The translations under genes and the position numbers were made by a program. The notes below the pieces were generated by a model that was not told the origin of the DNA, searched no databases, and saw only the letters and a list, made by a program, of their open reading frames with translations. This document shows, piece by piece, positions 62,005-64,000 of a stretch of DNA of 64,000 nucleotides. Where the stretch lies: assembly GCF_000714715.1 (NCBI RefSeq), contig NZ_JMFO01000005.1:62001-126000 (forward strand), read 5' to 3'. The DNA is from Candidatus Magnetobacterium casense. Lineage in GTDB: Bacteria > Nitrospirota > Thermodesulfovibrionia > Thermodesulfovibrionales > Magnetobacteriaceae. Numbering within the stretch: the first letter of the stretch is position 1; the number at the start of each line of letters is the position of its first letter.

Positions 62005-64000
62005 ATGTCTCACGATAAAAACATTATACAAAACACCCTGCAGGACATGCGCAAACACCTGCTTGACTTATCGTCCCGGAACCGATTACTCAAGTACCAG
62101 CACTCCAAACGTCACGGCATCCGGTTTGTGGATAAACCAAACCTCGATGTGCTCTTTGATCAGCTCGTCAATAACAGGAAAAGTATCCCGATAAGATGCG
62201 TGCCAAGACCCCAGGCCTATGAGGGACAGAGACCCGAAGTTGAGCAGTACGCCCAATCTGTCGGTATAGACACGGATTTTGACTTCAACGTCTCCTGCTG
62301 CTCTGACGTAAAAACCGGTGACAACACAGAGGTCCGGGCACTGCTGTACCCCGATGAGCTTGAGGGTATTTGCAAGGGTATCAGGACAAAGGCACAGAGC
62401 GCACTTGAGGAAACCGGCACCAATATGCTCTACCTCATCTTTGGCTTCCTCGAATTTTACGAAAGCGACACCAGCAACAAACCCATGAATGCCCCTCTGT
62501 TGGCAGTGCCTGTCTCTCTGCAAAGGGGGAGTATCGACAACACCACCAGGTGCTATCAGTACAGCCTTGTATACTCCGGTGAAGACGTAAATGAAAACTA
62601 TACGTTGCGCGAGAAACTACAGCAAGACCTGACGTTTCACCTACCAATGTATTACGAGGAGGACCTTCCCGGGGCCTATTTTAATGAGATCAGGGATGCC
62701 ATCAGGGGGATGAAACGTTGGAATGTCAGGTGTCAACTGACCCTTGGATTTATCTCTTTTGCCAGGATGATAATCTGGGATGACATAGACCCGCAAAAGC
62801 ATCCCGAACTCTTGGACCATGAGATAGTCAAAAATGTGTTATCAGGGTGCGGATGCTCCGGCGATTCTATGAGTCTGTTTGCCGAAGATTACGAAATAGA
62901 CAAGCATCCACAATCCGACCTGCCGCTGATCTACGACGCCGACTCCTCACAACACAGCGCCATCATAGATGTCCTCTCTGGCAGAAACATGGTTATCAAC
63001 GGCCCCCCCGGCACCGGAAAGTCACAGACTATTACAAACATCATCGCAATGGCACTGAGACAAGGAAAGACTGTCCTGTTTGTATCCGAAAAGCTGGCCG
63101 CCCTGGAAGTCGTAAGTCGTCGCCTGGAGCAGGCACAACTGGGGCACTTCTGCCTTGAACTGCACAGTGCAGCCACTAATAAACAAAAGATACTCAAAGA
63201 CATCGAGGCCCGTCTCAACACAAAGTTTCAACAACCACAACAGCTACAGACAAAAATAAACACGCTCATCCAACACAAGAACACCCTCAACAGACACGCC
63301 GCACTGATGAACCGGGTTGTCGGTAACAACCTGGGACTATCGGTGCATGATGCGTTTTGGCGCCTGGAGCGTTTCAGGCGCTCCGTCGGTGACCTGTCGG
63401 ATTGCGTCGCACACATGTCCATGCCGGAGGCCACCGCATGGTCACCGGAGGAGCTTGACGGTCGCCGCCGCAGCCTTGAAAACCTGGGACGATTGTTTAA
63501 GGAGATCGGCAGGTTTGATTGGGGGCATCCGTGGTGGGGGTTTTCACCGGGGCTGCTTATCTCCGGCGATGATGCCATGATCGGTAGGGGCATCGCTGAA
63601 ACCATTGCCCTGGCTGAGAGGCTTTCGGAGCTGGTGAGGCACTATCAGGAATTCATCGGCGCCCCCCAATCGCACGACATCAAGACAATGGAAACAACCC
63701 TGACGCTCATCGATGCAATACCGCAACCACCAGGTAACTGCATCGGCTCACTTTTGCCGGGCTTCTTTCCCGAAAACGACCCCCACGGGCAAGATAGTCA
63801 CAGGGTGATGCAAGAGGTCTGCTCCGAGGTGTTGCGCGCCAGGGCGTTGCTGCAACAGGCCGATAATGACCTGCTACCGGGTGGTGACATCGATATTGAG
63901 CGAGTTCCGCAGATACTGAGCAGGGGTGAAGAAACGCTCGCCCCCGAAGCCCTGATGCAAGACCTCAATTGGCTCCGGATGCGGGTCAGTAATGCCGTCA
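62005..64000 (+). CDS. DUF4011 superfamily 1 helicase, cut by the window end
   Basis: The visible 665 residues begin MSHDKNIIQNTLQDMRKHLL and LDLSSRNRLLKY, the signature of the DUF4011 domain (about residues 10-270). The SF1 helicase core follows: Walker A NGPPGTGKSQTITNIIA near residue 332, then TVLFVSEKLAALEVV (motif Ia) and coiled-coil-like inserts. Motifs III-VI and the usual C-terminal nuclease-like domain would lie past the window. Proteins of this type are large (1300-1900 residues) and often sit in defence or mobile regions. Confidence 0.88.
   Translation, partial: MSHDKNIIQNTLQDMRKHLLDLSSRNRLLKYQHSKRHGIRFVDKPNLDVLFDQLVNNRKSIPIRCVPRPQAYEGQRPEVEQYAQSVGIDTDFDFNVSCCSDVKTGDNTEVRALLYPDELEGICKGIRTKAQSALEETGTNMLYLIFGFLEFYESDTSNKPMNAPLLAVPVSLQRGSIDNTTRCYQYSLVYSGEDVNENYTLREKLQQDLTFHLPMYYEEDLPGAYFNEIRDAIRGMKRWNVRCQLTLGFISFARMIIWDDIDPQKHPELLDHEIVKNVLSGCGCSGDSMSLFAEDYEIDKHPQSDLPLIYDADSSQHSAIIDVLSGRNMVINGPPGTGKSQTITNIIAMALRQGKTVLFVSEKLAALEVVSRRLEQAQLGHFCLELHSAATNKQKILKDIEARLNTKFQQPQQLQTKINTLIQHKNTLNRHAALMNRVVGNNLGLSVHDAFWRLERFRRSVGDLSDCVAHMSMPEATAWSPEELDGRRRSLENLGRLFKEIGRFDWGHPWWGFSPGLLISGDDAMIGRGIAETIALAERLSELVRHYQEFIGAPQSHDIKTMETTLTLIDAIPQPPGNCIGSLLPGFFPENDPHGQDSHRVMQEVCSEVLRARALLQQADNDLLPGGDIDIERVPQILSRGEETLAPEALMQDLNWLRMRVSNAV

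Noticed and set aside
1..64000. tRNA, rRNA or tmRNA genes
   Set aside because: I saw no cloverleaf-like or rRNA-like segments in the intergenic gaps; a covariance search would be needed to exclude them fully.

Overview
The window is a dense, mosaic stretch of a bacterial chromosome with intermediate base composition. It comes from a diderm (lipoprotein signals, type II secretion pseudopilins, NrfD/TorD redox parts) that is rich in large sensor kinases, HD-GYP proteins and TPR glycosyltransferases. This mix would suit a Nitrospirota-like or other deep-branching anaerobe. That is an inference from gene content: there is no rRNA or tRNA here to prove it.

Layout. 1-1390: a partial KAS II (FabF) behind an acyl carrier protein with a C-terminal zinc ribbon. 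1561-4788: small accessory genes, including a RelBE-like pair overlapping a FabL-like reductase, a methyltransferase, and a DUF29 gene with a broken copy of its own 5' end behind it. 4856-6994: a TMTC-like GT-C/TPR membrane protein. 7126-11222: DUF1232, a hybrid histidine kinase and its response regulator. 11293-15331: DUF255/YyaL and a bacterial STT3/PglB oligosaccharyltransferase. 15609-24512: a complete type III-A CRISPR effector locus (cas10, csm2-5, a CARF-HEPN nuclease, cas2, cas6 and a four-repeat array) with no cas1 and an extra truncated cas2. 24723-27701: an energy-coupling Ni/Co importer (cbiM, PDGLE, cbiQ, cbiO) behind a promoter, a palindrome and an intrinsic terminator. 27749-34671: a flippase, a MEDS-domain protein with its kinase, a frameshifted glycosyltransferase, and two clear MITEs with perfect 8-bp target duplications. 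34940-38246: a secreted 12-repeat NHL protein overlapping rlmB tail to tail, and a small unknown. 38295-47069: a 2124-residue Ser/Thr kinase-ATPase-histidine kinase and a second PAS kinase, abutting a decayed ISL3-type transposase.

48600-64000: HD-GYP, TPR protein and scpA; an orphan HyfC/NuoH-like subunit; rfbA; an A/T-rich TIR / TIR-TIR / TPR operon that looks like an uncharacterised immunity module; prmC with a PilZ protein carrying a degenerate HD-GYP; gspG-gspH; nrfD, lipoprotein and torD without their catalytic subunit; and the start of a DUF4011 helicase.

Two families of short dispersed repeats run through the intergenic gaps and share terminal sequences. The glycosylation genes (OST, TMTC-like protein, flippase, GT, RfbA) together point to elaborate surface glycans. 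The CRISPR locus, toxin-antitoxin pair, TIR operon and DUF4011 helicase give the window a strong defence flavour.
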